Assembly: GCF_026213295.1 (NCBI RefSeq) | Contig: NC_079423.1 | Span: 17,938,085 to 18,002,084, forward strand | Source of the DNA: Gadus chalcogrammus | Taxonomy: Eukaryota; Chordata; Actinopteri; Gadiformes; Gadidae | Length of the DNA: 64,000 nucleotides | Direction of reading: 5' to 3' | Shown here: one piece after another, positions 35,875 through 46,019 of the stretch | How the letters are laid out: each line of letters starts with the position of its first letter | Numbering within the stretch: position 1 is the stretch's first letter | The notes under the pieces: model-generated | The model's input: only the letters and a program-made list of their open reading frames with translations | The model's database searches: none | Told to the model about the DNA's origin: nothing | Translations under genes and position numbers: made by a program

Positions 35875-38800
35875 ATGTCCAGCGTGAAGCCGCCCCCTAG
35901 GAACCCCCCGCCCCCCGCGGTGCAGCACCCCCGGGGCCCGGGCCCCGGCAGCGGCGAGCTGCAGTATCTGGAGCGGGTGGTCCTACGGACCCTCTGCCGG
36001 CACCAGTTCTCATGGCCCTTCTGCGAGCCCGTCGACGCCGCCGCACTCAACCTCCCCGTGAGTCACCCCCATCCTAGTACCCTGGCCCTTCTGCGAGCCC
36101 GTCGACGCCGCCCGACAACCTCCCTGTGAGTCACCCCCCCCCCCCCCACCGGCCCTGGCTGCAAGGTCTGTTGATTGTTTCCGTCTGCTCCGGTGCGTGG
36201 CAGGATTACTACACCATCATCAGCAGCCCCATGGACCTGCGCACCATCAGGCAGCGGCTGCAGAACCAGTACTACTGGAACACCATGGAGTGTGTGCAGG
36301 ACTTCAACGCTGTGTTCAACAACTGCTACATGTACAACAAGGTACCCCCTCACTGTGCCGGGCCGAAGCTCATCCCCGCGCAGGGACTCCCAAACAGGTT
36401 CATGCGGTCAAAGTGCCATGACCACAGAATTATACCTCAGTAACTGAGGAGGTGGTGTATAGGCCTGGGCCGTCTCTAGGTCTAGTGGTGGCGGTATCCA
36501 TGGCTACCTGACGGTTGTGTTCTGCCTAGCCCGGAGATGACATTGTGGTGATGGCCCAGACCCTGGAGAAGGTCTTCATCGAGAAACTGGCCCTGATGCC
36601 CCATGAAGAGGAGGTAGAGGTGGAGAAGGAGAAGAAGCAGGGCTCCGGTAGAACTCCTGGTAGACCTCCTGGTAGAGCAAGGAAGAGGAGCAGCACAGGT
36701 GGGACCCCACACCTAGAACCACGACGGGTAGAACCACGACGGGTAGAACCACGACGGGTAGAACCACGACGGGTAGAACCACGACGGGTAGAGTAGTAGA
36801 ACCACGACGGGTAGAACCACGACGGGTAGAACCACGACGGGTAGAACCACGACGGGTAGAATCACGACGGGTAGAACCACGACGGGTAGAACCACGACGG
36901 GTAGAATCACGACGGGTAGAACCAAGACAGCTGGATAGTTGGAACCCCAGATCGATGGCTAGTAGAACCAGCGGACCTTAGTATAGTGAGGAAGGGTAAA
37001 GGTTCTGCATGTATACAGTGCTCTTCTAACCAGTAGGCCTGACACCATTCGCTCATGCACGTGTTAAGAGCCTGGCGGTAGGTACCCCAGGGGCCCTGAG
37101 CCCCAGCCTGTCCCCTCTGCCCGCAGGAGCCCTGAAGCGCCGCGTCCCGGAGTCTGAGGTGGTCGTCCAGCAGACGCTGACCGTGATCCCGCCGGGCTCT
37201 GTGCCCCGCCCCCTCCCGCCGGCCACGCCCCGCCCCCTCCCGCCGGCCACACCCCGCCCCCTCCCGCCGGCCGCGCTGACCAAACACGCTCAGTCCGCGG
37301 TGAGTAGCGTCGCTTTTTCACCCTTTGAGGTGAGCTCCTGAATCTGCCCTCCAGCTTCTCCTTTAGACGCCGCCTCTCTTAACCCCCCCTCCAGAGTAAA
37401 GCCCTCCAGGACAGGAAGGGCGTCAAGAGGAAAGCCGACACCACCACCACCGTCGCCCCCCCGCGCCTGTCCGTCGCCCCCCCGCGCCTGACCGTCGCCC
37501 CTCCGTGCCTGACCGTCGCCCCCGGCAACCTGTCGTCGCGTGGGAGGACGGCGTCCCCTCCGACCTCGACGACGGCCCCGGGCTGCGGCGGCGGAACCCC
37601 GCCGGGGCGCGGGGGCGGGGCCAAGAGGCCCATCAGGCCGCCCAGCAGGGAGGTCCCGGACTGGACGGCGGGGGGGCGGCGGGCCCGGCTGCCGTCGCCG
37701 CTGCGGTGCTGCGGCGAGCTGCTGAAGGAGCTGATGTCCCGCCGCCACGCCGCCTACGCCTGGCCCTTCTACACGCCCGTGGACGTGGACGCCCTCGGCC
37801 TCCACGACTACCACCGCATCGTCACGCAGCCCATGGACCTCGGCACCATCAAGGTCTCCCCGCAGTACTGGTTTACCTAGCGCCATACTGGCCTGGTTAT
37901 CTAATGCTGTACGGGTCTGTTTACTGGTTTATCTAACGCCCTACGTGGTCTTTCATCGTTTCATTCATCCGTTTTCTTTTAATTTACCAGATGTCACGAT
38001 GTTTGGTTTACTAACGCCTAAACGCTGAACCCACGAGTTCTTCACTCCACAAAACGCATCTGGGATCTAGTGGGCGGGATGTGACTGAGGCCCCTTGTGT
38101 TACAGAAGAAGATGGCCAGCCGGGAGTACAGCGCCCCCAAGCAGTTTGCTGCCGACCTGCGCCTCATGTTCTCCAACTGCTACAAGTACAACCCCCCCGC
38201 CCACGAGGTGGTGCAGATGGCCCGCAGGCTGCAGGTACACCCCCCCCCCCCCCAACAAATGGGGATGGTTGGTTGCTGCTTCCAGTGTTGCCGGCTGGTT
38301 TGTGGTTTCTCAAGTGTCCCCCCTCCTCCCACAGGACGTGTTTGAGGCGCAGTTCTCAAAGATGCCCAAGGAGGAGAGCATGCTGCCCTCCGACCAGGCC
38401 GTCGTCAAGGACAACGGAGGAGGAGGAGACTGCAAGGTGGAGCACGTCTCCAGCAGCAGCTCCTCCTCCTCCTCCTCCTCTTCATCGTCACAGAGCTCAG
38501 AGGATGAAGAGGAAGAAGAGAAGGAGGCGGTGATGGTCCCCAGTCTGGCCATCCTGGAGGAACAGGTATGTTGCCGTGACGATGGACCACACGTTCTATA
38601 CCGGAGACATCTCACCATCTTCTTCAGGGTGTACTAAATGATTGGGGTGAGGTTACAGTAAGCTATGGTGGTGGCTGTCTGATCCCAGTCCTCTTCAGAA
38701 CCTTTTGAAACGGTGACCAACGTTGATCACGAGGGCAGGTCTCACTAGCGATGACGGAGATGCACCGTAAAACGGAGGTGTCCTGACTCCTCCTCTTCCT

Positions 38801-41800
38801 GTCCAGCTGAAGGCCATGAGAGACCAGCTGCAGCTCTTCGCCCAGACGCCCCTGAAGACCAAGAAGACGTCAACACGCGAGAAGGAAAAGAACAAGTCCT
38901 CCAGGAACAAGGTCAAAGTTCAGAGGAGCTGCGGTGCCAAGGGGTCCGGTCTGTACGTGAGCCCCCCCCGGTTCACCTGCGGCCTCTGTTGCATTTGATC
39001 CGCTCTAGGACATGCATTCAACAGTGTGCCTCACATTCCTGTCCTGCAGTCGTTGTGTTCGACAGATGTTCTCTCAGTGCTTAATCCTTCTCCTGTTCAT
39101 AAAGTACCCATATGTAATAGTGCGGTTGTTATGACGCGTGTTCCGTCTGTAGGCGTGGCAACCAACCGCAGCGCCTGGCCCCGGGGGCGTCGGCCTCGGA
39201 GGAGGAGGCGGTCCCCGTGGCGACGGTGCCCTATGAGGAGAAGCGGCAGCTGAGCCTGGACATCAACCGGCTGCCGGGGCAGCGGCTGGGCCGGCTGGTG
39301 GACCTCGTCCGGCGCCACGAGCCGCACCTGAGGGCCTGCGGCCGGCGGGAGATCGAGATAGACATCGAGACGCTGGCGCCCGCCACGCTGCGCACGCTGC
39401 AGGCCTTCGTCGCCCGCTGCCTCCGCAAGCACGACGCCAAGACCGCCGCTCCCAGTGAGTTGCCCCCTCCCCCCGGGGGGTCCGCTCACTAACCCGCCCC
39501 CCCGCCCCCGTCTCGCCCGAATGAGAGAACCAACTAGAGGCCGTCTGCAAAACGACAGCCAAGCCTCGTGTTGGAACTGTACCTCCTAGACCCACGTGGA
39601 CGGCATGGCTTCATGGTTGATCTCATCACCACTGCTCTTGCCAATATAGTGCGTCTGGTTTATGCCCTGGTAGCCGTGGTTGCCCTGGTAACCGCGGTGG
39701 CCCTGGTAACCGTGGATATTTGGTGTCTCCCTGCAGCCAGGCCGGTGAAGCCCGAGGGCCCCACGCCGCCGGCGGTGCCCCACACCGCGCCAGAGGAGCA
39801 GCGCTCGGCCACCAAGAAGAAGAGGAAGCGGACAGGTAACTGTGACATCACGACCACCTCAGCCAATCAGAAGAGACTGCAGAGAGTCCCCTCTATCTAC
39901 ATGAGCGCGTGTTAAGCATGGACAAGAGTACCTCTAACGTTGGCATTGCGGTCATCGGTTAGTCTAGAAGTCTAGATGTCTTTTTCTTTGTTTATGTATT
40001 GAAACTTAAATAATTGCAGACGTGGAATGATATTTAATGAACAATTGAATAACAATATGGAAATGTGTGTCTCAGATCCTCTGGACCTCAGCCAGTCGGC
40101 CCGGTTCTCTGGGAGCAGCAACGCCACCTGCTTCTCCTCCTCTTCCTCCTCCTCTTCCTCCAGCAGCAGTGGCTCCAGCTCCTCTTTGGAGGGAACTGAC
40201 ACAGAATCAGGTTAGAGACCGATGGTCCCTACAGCTACACACTCCCAGTACCACCACCGAGACTAGCTCTGGGTGGTGTATGGGGGGGGGGCAGACTGAT
40301 GACTGTTGCTTTGTGTTTCCTCAGTGCCCAAACCCAAGCAGCGGAGCGCTAAAGGCAGCTCCCGGAAGGCGCAGAGGAAGGTAGGACCTGCTTCAATGAG
40401 CTCATGATGTTACTGTTGCCCCCTGGTCCAATCCCGTGTCTCCCCCTGGTCCAATCCCGTGTCTGCCCCTGGTCCAATCCCGTGTCTGCCCCTGGTCCAA
40501 TCCCGTGTCTCCCCCTGGTCCAATCCCGTGTCTCCCCCTGGTCCAATCCCGTGTCTCCCCCTGGTCCAATCCCGTGTCCCCCCCTGGTCCAATCCCGTGT
40601 CCCCCCCTGGTCCAATCCCGTGTCTCCCCCGGTCCAGGCCTCGCTGAAGGTGGCTGCTCCGAGGAAGACGCCCTCCGGGACCAGAGACCTACTGAAGGCC
40701 TCCCTGAAGAGCTACCGCTCTGTCCTGCGACGCCCGCCCACGCAGCCAATGAGAACCCAGTCTATCAGAGCTCACCCCCAGCAGCCAATCGGAGCTCGAC
40801 CCCTGCAGCCAATCAGAGCTCACCCCCAGCAGCCAATCAGAGCTCACCCCCAGCAGCCAATCAGAGCTCACCCCCAGCAGCCAATCAGAAGCCTGTCTTC
40901 TGAGCCAATCAGAAGCCTGTCTTCTGAGCCAATCAGAAGCCTGTCTTCTGAGCCAATCAGAAGCCTGTCTTCTGAGCCAATCAGAAGCCTGTCTTCTGAG
41001 CCAATCAGAAGCCTGTCTTCTGAGCCAATCAGAAGCCTGTCTTCTGAGCCAATCAGAAGCCTGTCTTCTGAGCCAATCAGAAGCCAGCCACCTGAGCCAA
41101 TCAGAAGCCAGCCACCTGAGCCAATCAGAAGCCAGCCACCTGAGCCAATCAGAAGCCAGCCACCTGAGCCAATCAGAAGCCTGTCTTCTGAGCCAATCAG
41201 AAGTCAGCCACCTGAGCCAATCAGAAGCCTGTCTTTGATGCCATTCGGAAGCACGGGTGCTCATCCCAAAATAAGTCAGTCTTATGAGCAACTGTCCCTC
41301 TCTCCAGGTAATATCTGGCCGTTGTTCTTGCTCTATTCTAATGAGGCCTGGCCTAATAAGACCATCGGTTACTAGAAAGTGAATGAGGTGTTTCATGCTT
41401 TGTCGTTCTTCTTGTTGACTTTGTTTCCCCAGACCTGTCTGCGCTCCTGTCCCCCCTGGCGTCCCCGGCTCTGGGTCTGGACCCCGTCTCTCCCCGACCA
41501 GAGGCATGTATCTAGAGGTTCACACCTCGTGTGAGGTCCTGCCTGATGCCTCGGGGCTCCTTCACTGTGACGCTGCTTTACCCTCTGCTGCCGGTCAGAT
41601 GTGTGGCTCAGAGGGGCTCACCGCTGCTGTCGTACGTCTGTGTGCAGCCCAATGTTTCCAGAGAAACGTACTTCCTGGAAAACGGGCCGTGTTCCATTAC
41701 CGTGTTGTGGGTTCTAACCGTCCTGCCGTTGTGTCCTCAGCCCCCTCCTCTGCTGTCCCCGCTCCAGGACAGCCCCCCCCCCATGGCACGCCTCAGGCAG

Positions 41801-44800
41801 GCCGGTAGGTGCTGGCCCCCTTGAGCTAGACCGGGGGGGTCTTCCTCAGAGCCCTGACACACCAAACCCACGTCTAACGCCTCGCTGCCACCCAGCGGTA
41901 CGGGGCGGCTCGGAGAGGGACAGCCCGGTTACTCTAACTCTGTCTGGGGTTTCCCACCGCCGACGGTACCCTTATGGTAGGGCGGGGCTAAGCCTGATAG
42001 CGATGGCCGCGGCAGCTACCCAAGCATCCTGACACCATAGCAGCCGACAGTGTAGCCAATGAAAAGGAAGAATGCAACACGATGAACAAAGGGCAACAAT
42101 CTAGGACGTCCAAGAAGGACGGCGGCCTTCAATAAACAAAGCTTTCGCCGTTGCCAGAAATACCTCGCGGGTACTGTTTGTTTTTATCCCCCTGTCGCAT
42201 GGAAGTGACGATTCTGTCGGCCAATCGACGGACGGCGTGGGTAGCTCCACCTTTTCGGCACCCAATCAGACGGCTTGGTACGGTGGCGTACGTTCAGACT
42301 AGCGGTTGGCGGTGGAAATCGAAGATAACCGTGCCGCACGGACCCTCGCCGTCCCAAACCCCGCCCACTGGCAGTCATAGCCACGCCCCCTCGGTATCGT
42401 GTGTCAGGGCCTGACGGAGACCTTGATTGACCTTTGACCCCTCTTACACCTGGCTCAGCACAAAATGGGTGACGTTTGTAACCGGTGTGTTGCAGACTCC
42501 AGACGCGACTCGGGGTCCGACGGCGTGCCCCCTGGCTCCTCCCCCCCGGACGGGAGGCCCCACCCAGCCAGAAAGGTTCCTGCTTTGTATTTCTTAGTGT
42601 AAAACGTCGTTTTTCTACGAGAAGGTGTTGTGATTATCAGCGGACAAATCGTAGTCATGGCGATCCCCCTCAACGACAAACGGGACCCCTCATTGGCTGG
42701 ATGTTCCCAGGAGGCGGTGCTGAAGAACGTGGAGCTGTGGGCCGCTCTGGTGCGGCGGGCGGCGGGGCCGGGGGCGGCGGGGACCGGGCCGGGGGCCCCC
42801 GGCGCCCGGTCCTCCAGGGACAGCTTCCAGAAGTTCAGGAGGGCGGCGCTGCAGAAGGAGGAGCGGGAGAAGGCCCTCAGGTAGTGCTGGCTGACCGGGG
42901 GGGGCCCGCGGCGCGGTCGGCGCGTTAACGTGGTCTTAACCTCGGGGAGCCATCAGTGAGCGGCCGAGGGAACGCCTGTGGTTCAGAGCGTGATGCGGAG
43001 GACGCCTCTTGATCAGGGATACGCGTCACGTGCCTACGATCAATCCCCGTCCAGACGGCCGATAGAGAGTCCCGTTTATCGTCATGGTTATCTTCAAATG
43101 CGTTCAGACTAGCGGTTGTGTTGGCGTACCCTCAGACTAGCGGTTGTCTTGGCGTACCCTCAGACTAGCGGTTGTCTTAGCGTACCCTCAGACTAGCGGT
43201 TGTCTTGGCGTACCCTCAGACTAGCGGTTGTCTTGGCGTACGTTCAGACTAGCGGTTGTCTTGGCGTACCCTCAGACTAGCGGTTGTCTTGGCGTACCCT
43301 CAGACTAGCGGTTGTCTTGGCGTACCCTCAGACTAGCGGTTGTCTTGGCGTACCCTCAGACTAGCGGTTGTGTTGGCGTACCTTCAGACTAGCGGTTGTC
43401 TTTGCGTACGTTCAGACCTGCGGTTGTGTTGTCATACGTTCAGACCTGCGGTTGTGTTGTCGTACCTTCAGACTAGTGGTTGTGTTGTCATACCTTCAGA
43501 CCTGCGGGTGTGTTGTCGTACCTTCAGACTAGCGGTTGTGTTGTCATACCTTCAGACTAGCGGTTGTGTTGTCATACCTTCAGACCTGCGGTTGTGTTGT
43601 CGTACCTTCAGACTAGCGGTTGTGTTGTCGTACCTTCAGACTAGCGGTTGTGTTGTCGTACCTTCAGACTAGCGGTTGTGTTGTCATACGTTCAGACCTG
43701 CGGTTGTGTTGTCGTACCTTCAGACTAGCGGTTGTGTTGTCGTACCTTCAGACTAGCGGTTGTGTTGTCATACGTTCAGACCTGCGGTTGTGTTGTCGTA
43801 CCTTCAGACTAGCGGTTGTGTTGTCATACCTTCAGACTAGCGGTTGTGTTGTCATACGTTCAGACCTGCGGCTGTGTTGTCATACGTTCAGACCTGCGGT
43901 TGTGTTGTCGTACATTCAGATTAGCGGTTGTGTTGTCGTACATTCAGATTAGCGGTTGTGTTGTCATACGTTCAGACCTGCGGCTGTGTTGTCGTACCTT
44001 CAGACTAGTGGTTGTGTTTTATCGTAAAAGGCCGCCGGAGACGCCCGCGTCTCCTTTCTCGCTGGACTCCATCTTGGACCCTCCAAAGCTGTCGGACTCA
44101 GCTGTGACGGAGGCTCCAGCACCGACGGCAACGCAGCAGGTGGCCGCCGCGGCTCACCTGGACCAGGAGAGGGAGATGGCTCGCAGGAAGGAGCAGGAGA
44201 GACGCAGACGACAGGCGGTATGTCACTTCCTACTTCAACACATCATATATTGTTACATTACTCACTATGTATCGTCTTCATTCACGACATGTAAACATAA
44301 CCAGACTATACAATAGGGTACACGTCGGCTGTGTCTCAATTCAGGGGACGCATCATTCGAAGGACGCGGTCTATGAAGGTGTGGCCTCTTGGACCGTGTC
44401 GGCCGGACCGAAGGCCGAACGAACGATTTTAAATGCGATGGTCTGGCCTACGGAGCGTTTCAGGTCTGCGTAACGAGCCGTTAACACCCTTTACCCTGCG
44501 TGACGATGCGCCGCTCCTGTCACCTAGCAACCCTGACAGCTGCGGTTCAAACCATGGACATGTTATAGAAACCAGACGACTGAGGAGAAATATGGAGGCA
44601 ATATTATAAAATACAACGTTAATTAGTTTAACGTTATATGGCTTGTGTTAATGTCATTGAACTTTGGCAATTAGTTACAAACTTAAAATAGTCCGAACTT
44701 TATTTTTATCTAAAAGTTTAGACAGCCTTGACACGCCGCTGTGACGCAAGCGGTCTTCAAACGCAGCCTTCGAAGGATCCCCTGAATTGAGACGCAGCCA

Positions 44801-44968
44801 TTTATATATATATATATTCCCTAAAGCCGCTTTCCACAGTAAAAGCCCTGATGCGTCATGTATTTTTCACTGTAAAGTTCCTGATGATGTGCTTCCTGTC
44901 CCTTCCAGATCATCGACATGACGATGCAGAGCGACATCATGTCAACGTTCGAGAAGAACCTGGATTAA
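35875..44968 (+). CDS. brdt: Testis-type BET bromodomain protein BRDT, 19 coding exons
   Basis: BET proteins read acetylated histones; BRDT drives chromatin compaction and transcription in male germ cells. Exons: 35875-36057, 36204-36341, 36530-36698, 37127-37299, 37395-37853, 38106-38234, 38335-38565, 38807-38952, 39153-39454, 39737-39835, 40076-40210, 40325-40380, 40638-41307, 41433-41503, 41741-41804, 42496-42575, 42711-42880, 44031-44217, 44909-44968. Phases agree throughout; total 3522 nt, 1173 residues. BD1 is about 29-140 (SWPF shelf, acetyl-lysine Asn106 in MYNK); BD2 about 325-430 (AWPF with W344, Asn403 in YKYN); poly-Ser plus acidic patches follow BD2 and NET; NET about 570-637 ([16 protein letters not shown]). 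The C-terminal motif ends [13 protein letters not shown], closer to BRDT than to BRD4; the [20 protein letters not shown] stretch is more BRD4-like. The intron after exon 14 would need a GC donor. Short length and tgfbr3 linkage favour brdt. Confidence 0.9.
36013..36130 (+). repeat. 70-bp tandem duplication of the brdt exon 1 end and its donor
   Basis: TGGCCCTTCTGCGAGCCCGT at 36013 recurs at 36083, including a second GTGAGTCACCCCC donor at 36126. Use of the second donor would add 68 nt and shift the frame. The copy has already lost a few bases of the exon. Confidence 0.9.
36713..36920. repeat. 15-bp minisatellite AGAACCACGACGGGT
   Basis: About 14 units with one 9-bp break near 36790, starting about 15 bp after the donor of brdt exon 3. 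Confidence 0.95.
37200..37275 (+). repeat. 24-bp coding repeat in brdt exon 4
   Basis: Three in-frame copies of CCCCGCCCCCTCCCGCCGGC-type sequence encode [16 protein letters not shown] and PRPLPPAA. Exon 5 follows with three 21-bp copies encoding VAPPRLS/T-type heptads (about 37453-37520). Confidence 0.85.
40416..40636. repeat. 23-bp minisatellite CTGGTCCAATCCCGTGTCTC abutting a brdt acceptor
   Basis: Nearly ten copies fill the intron between exons 12 and 13. The last, degenerate unit (GTCTCCCCCGGTCCAG) supplies the pyrimidine tract and AG of the acceptor. Confidence 0.95.
40638..41307 (+). CDS. brdt: brdt exon 13 with an in-frame 24-bp coding minisatellite
   Basis: This is the longest brdt exon, 670 nt, open in the frame set by exon 12 (phase 0) and leaving phase 1 as exon 14 needs. 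It begins [14 protein letters not shown] and ends [10 protein letters not shown]. Between about 40740 and 41235 it consists of 24-bp units that each encode eight residues: [12 protein letters not shown], then [12 protein letters not shown], then [12 protein letters not shown], about 20 in all. I see no good earlier donor, so the repeat is probably translated. A cDNA could show that part is spliced out. Confidence 0.7.
40740..41235 (+). repeat. 24-bp coding minisatellite with perfect CCAAT boxes
   Basis: About 20 units of GAGCCAATCAGAAGC followed by CTGTCTTCT or CAGCCACCT. A period of eight codons keeps the brdt frame. Each unit holds AGCCAATCAG, an NF-Y consensus. Confidence 0.95.
43095..44020. 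repeat. 28-bp minisatellite in brdt intron 17
   Basis: About 33 units of GACTAGCGGTTGTCTTGGCG + TACCCTCA type, drifting to GACCTGCGGTTGTGTTGTCA types at the 3' side. A single seed-like copy (GCGTACGTTCAGACTAGCGG) occurs at 42287. The array reaches to within about 10 bp of the acceptor of exon 18. Confidence 0.95.
44327..44799. mobile_element. MITE-like element with terminal inverted repeats, in the last brdt intron
   Basis: The left end GGCTGTGTCTCAATTCAGGGG and the inverted right end GGCTGCGTCTCAATTCAGGG agree except for one base, and a CGAAGG block also repeats in inverse near both ends. The element fills most of the intron between exons 18 and 19. No coding frame and no clear target-site duplication were found, so the superfamily is not assigned. 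Confidence 0.7.
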
Positions 44969-45582
44969 AGCGAGCGTTAAACTTCACATTAAAGAGTTGT
45001 GTTCTCTCTGAGTGGATTTCTAGGAGGAACCTTTCATCTCAGTTGGCTTTACGCCAAGAGGAGTCCGGATGAAAGTTTATAAGGTTTCTCGTCAGCGTGA
45101 CAGTTCTGATGTCCGCTGGCCTGTGATTGGACGGCCGTGGGTCCTGCTCCCGGCCCTCAGTTTGTTTCCTGGTTTGTTGTGACCTTGGTCCCTGTGTGAC
45201 TCACGATTTGTTCTGTTGAAAGGCCAAACAGAGGGCGAGCAGAAACGTGCGCTATCATTTACTGTCCTCAAATCTTCTGTTTTTGTAAAGAAAAAAATAA
45301 GACTATCCAAGAGCCTGTTTTTGTTGTATTAAGAGTCTTTTTGTTCGTCTAACAAGGTTTAGTTCTTGTAAAGAATTGAAAAGCTGTAAATTAAATATAC
45401 CTATGTTGATCAACATTTCCTAAAGCACAATGTTCCATTATTTTTGTTAGTTCAGTAGTATATTTTATCCAGATCGGTAGTCTGGAGACATTCATCTTAA
45501 GAGATGACCACCATGAAGGTGGCTTTGAGAACGCTGTGACCTTTGTTTGAATTTCAAACCTTTACTGCAGATGATTGATAAT

Positions 45583-45588
45583 AATAAA
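45583..45588 (+). terminator. Candidate brdt polyadenylation signal
   Basis: AATAAA in an AT-rich stretch about 0.6 kb after the brdt stop codon. Weaker variants (ATTAAA near 44988 and 45391) are closer, so a shorter 3' UTR is also possible. Confidence 0.4.
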
Positions 45589-45760
45589 ATCTGATTATGA
45601 AGTCAAACGGATCCCAAATCAGCAATGTAAGGAACCGGCGTTGATCTGTAAGTATTGGGGCTCGACGCTGGCAGCACACGCGTGTTTATTACCAATCCAT
45701 TACCTCCACGCTCCCTCACAGAGTAGCTGATATTTCATCAACCACATCAAACTACAGAAA

Positions 45761-46018
45761 AGGATCAGGGCCAAATGTGATCCTTTATTTTGGAGTTCTG
45801 AATTTAATCTCAGAATTCTTGGATTAAAAATAAGAATTTTCGTAAACTACCTGTAAGGAACCAAGGGAGTCACATTGACGTACGTGACGGGAACCATATA
45901 CTGGGCTGCGGAAGATAAGGATAAAGGCCACATCTGCATTTTATGTCAGGTCTGAGATTGAAGTCTGCATTCTGACTTTAATCTCAGAATTCACAAAATC
46001 ACATGTGGTCCTAATCCT
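45761..46018. mobile_element. Probable MITE downstream of brdt
   Basis: AAGGATCAGGGCCAAATGTG at the left and the inverse of CACATGTGGTCCTAATCCTC at the right match at 16 of 20 positions. The interior carries CTGACTTTAATCTCAGAATTC-type palindromic words seen in dispersed fish repeats, and a third end-like word (AGGATAAAGGCCACATCTG) near 45928, suggesting a nested or composite copy. Confidence 0.5.
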
Positions 46019-46019
46019 C

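Noticed and set aside
35875..44968. BRD4 instead of BRDT
   Set aside because: The protein is short, lacks the long Pro/Gln-rich BRD4 tail, ends [11 protein letters not shown] and neighbours tgfbr3; one internal stretch does look BRD4-like, so a tree would be decisive.
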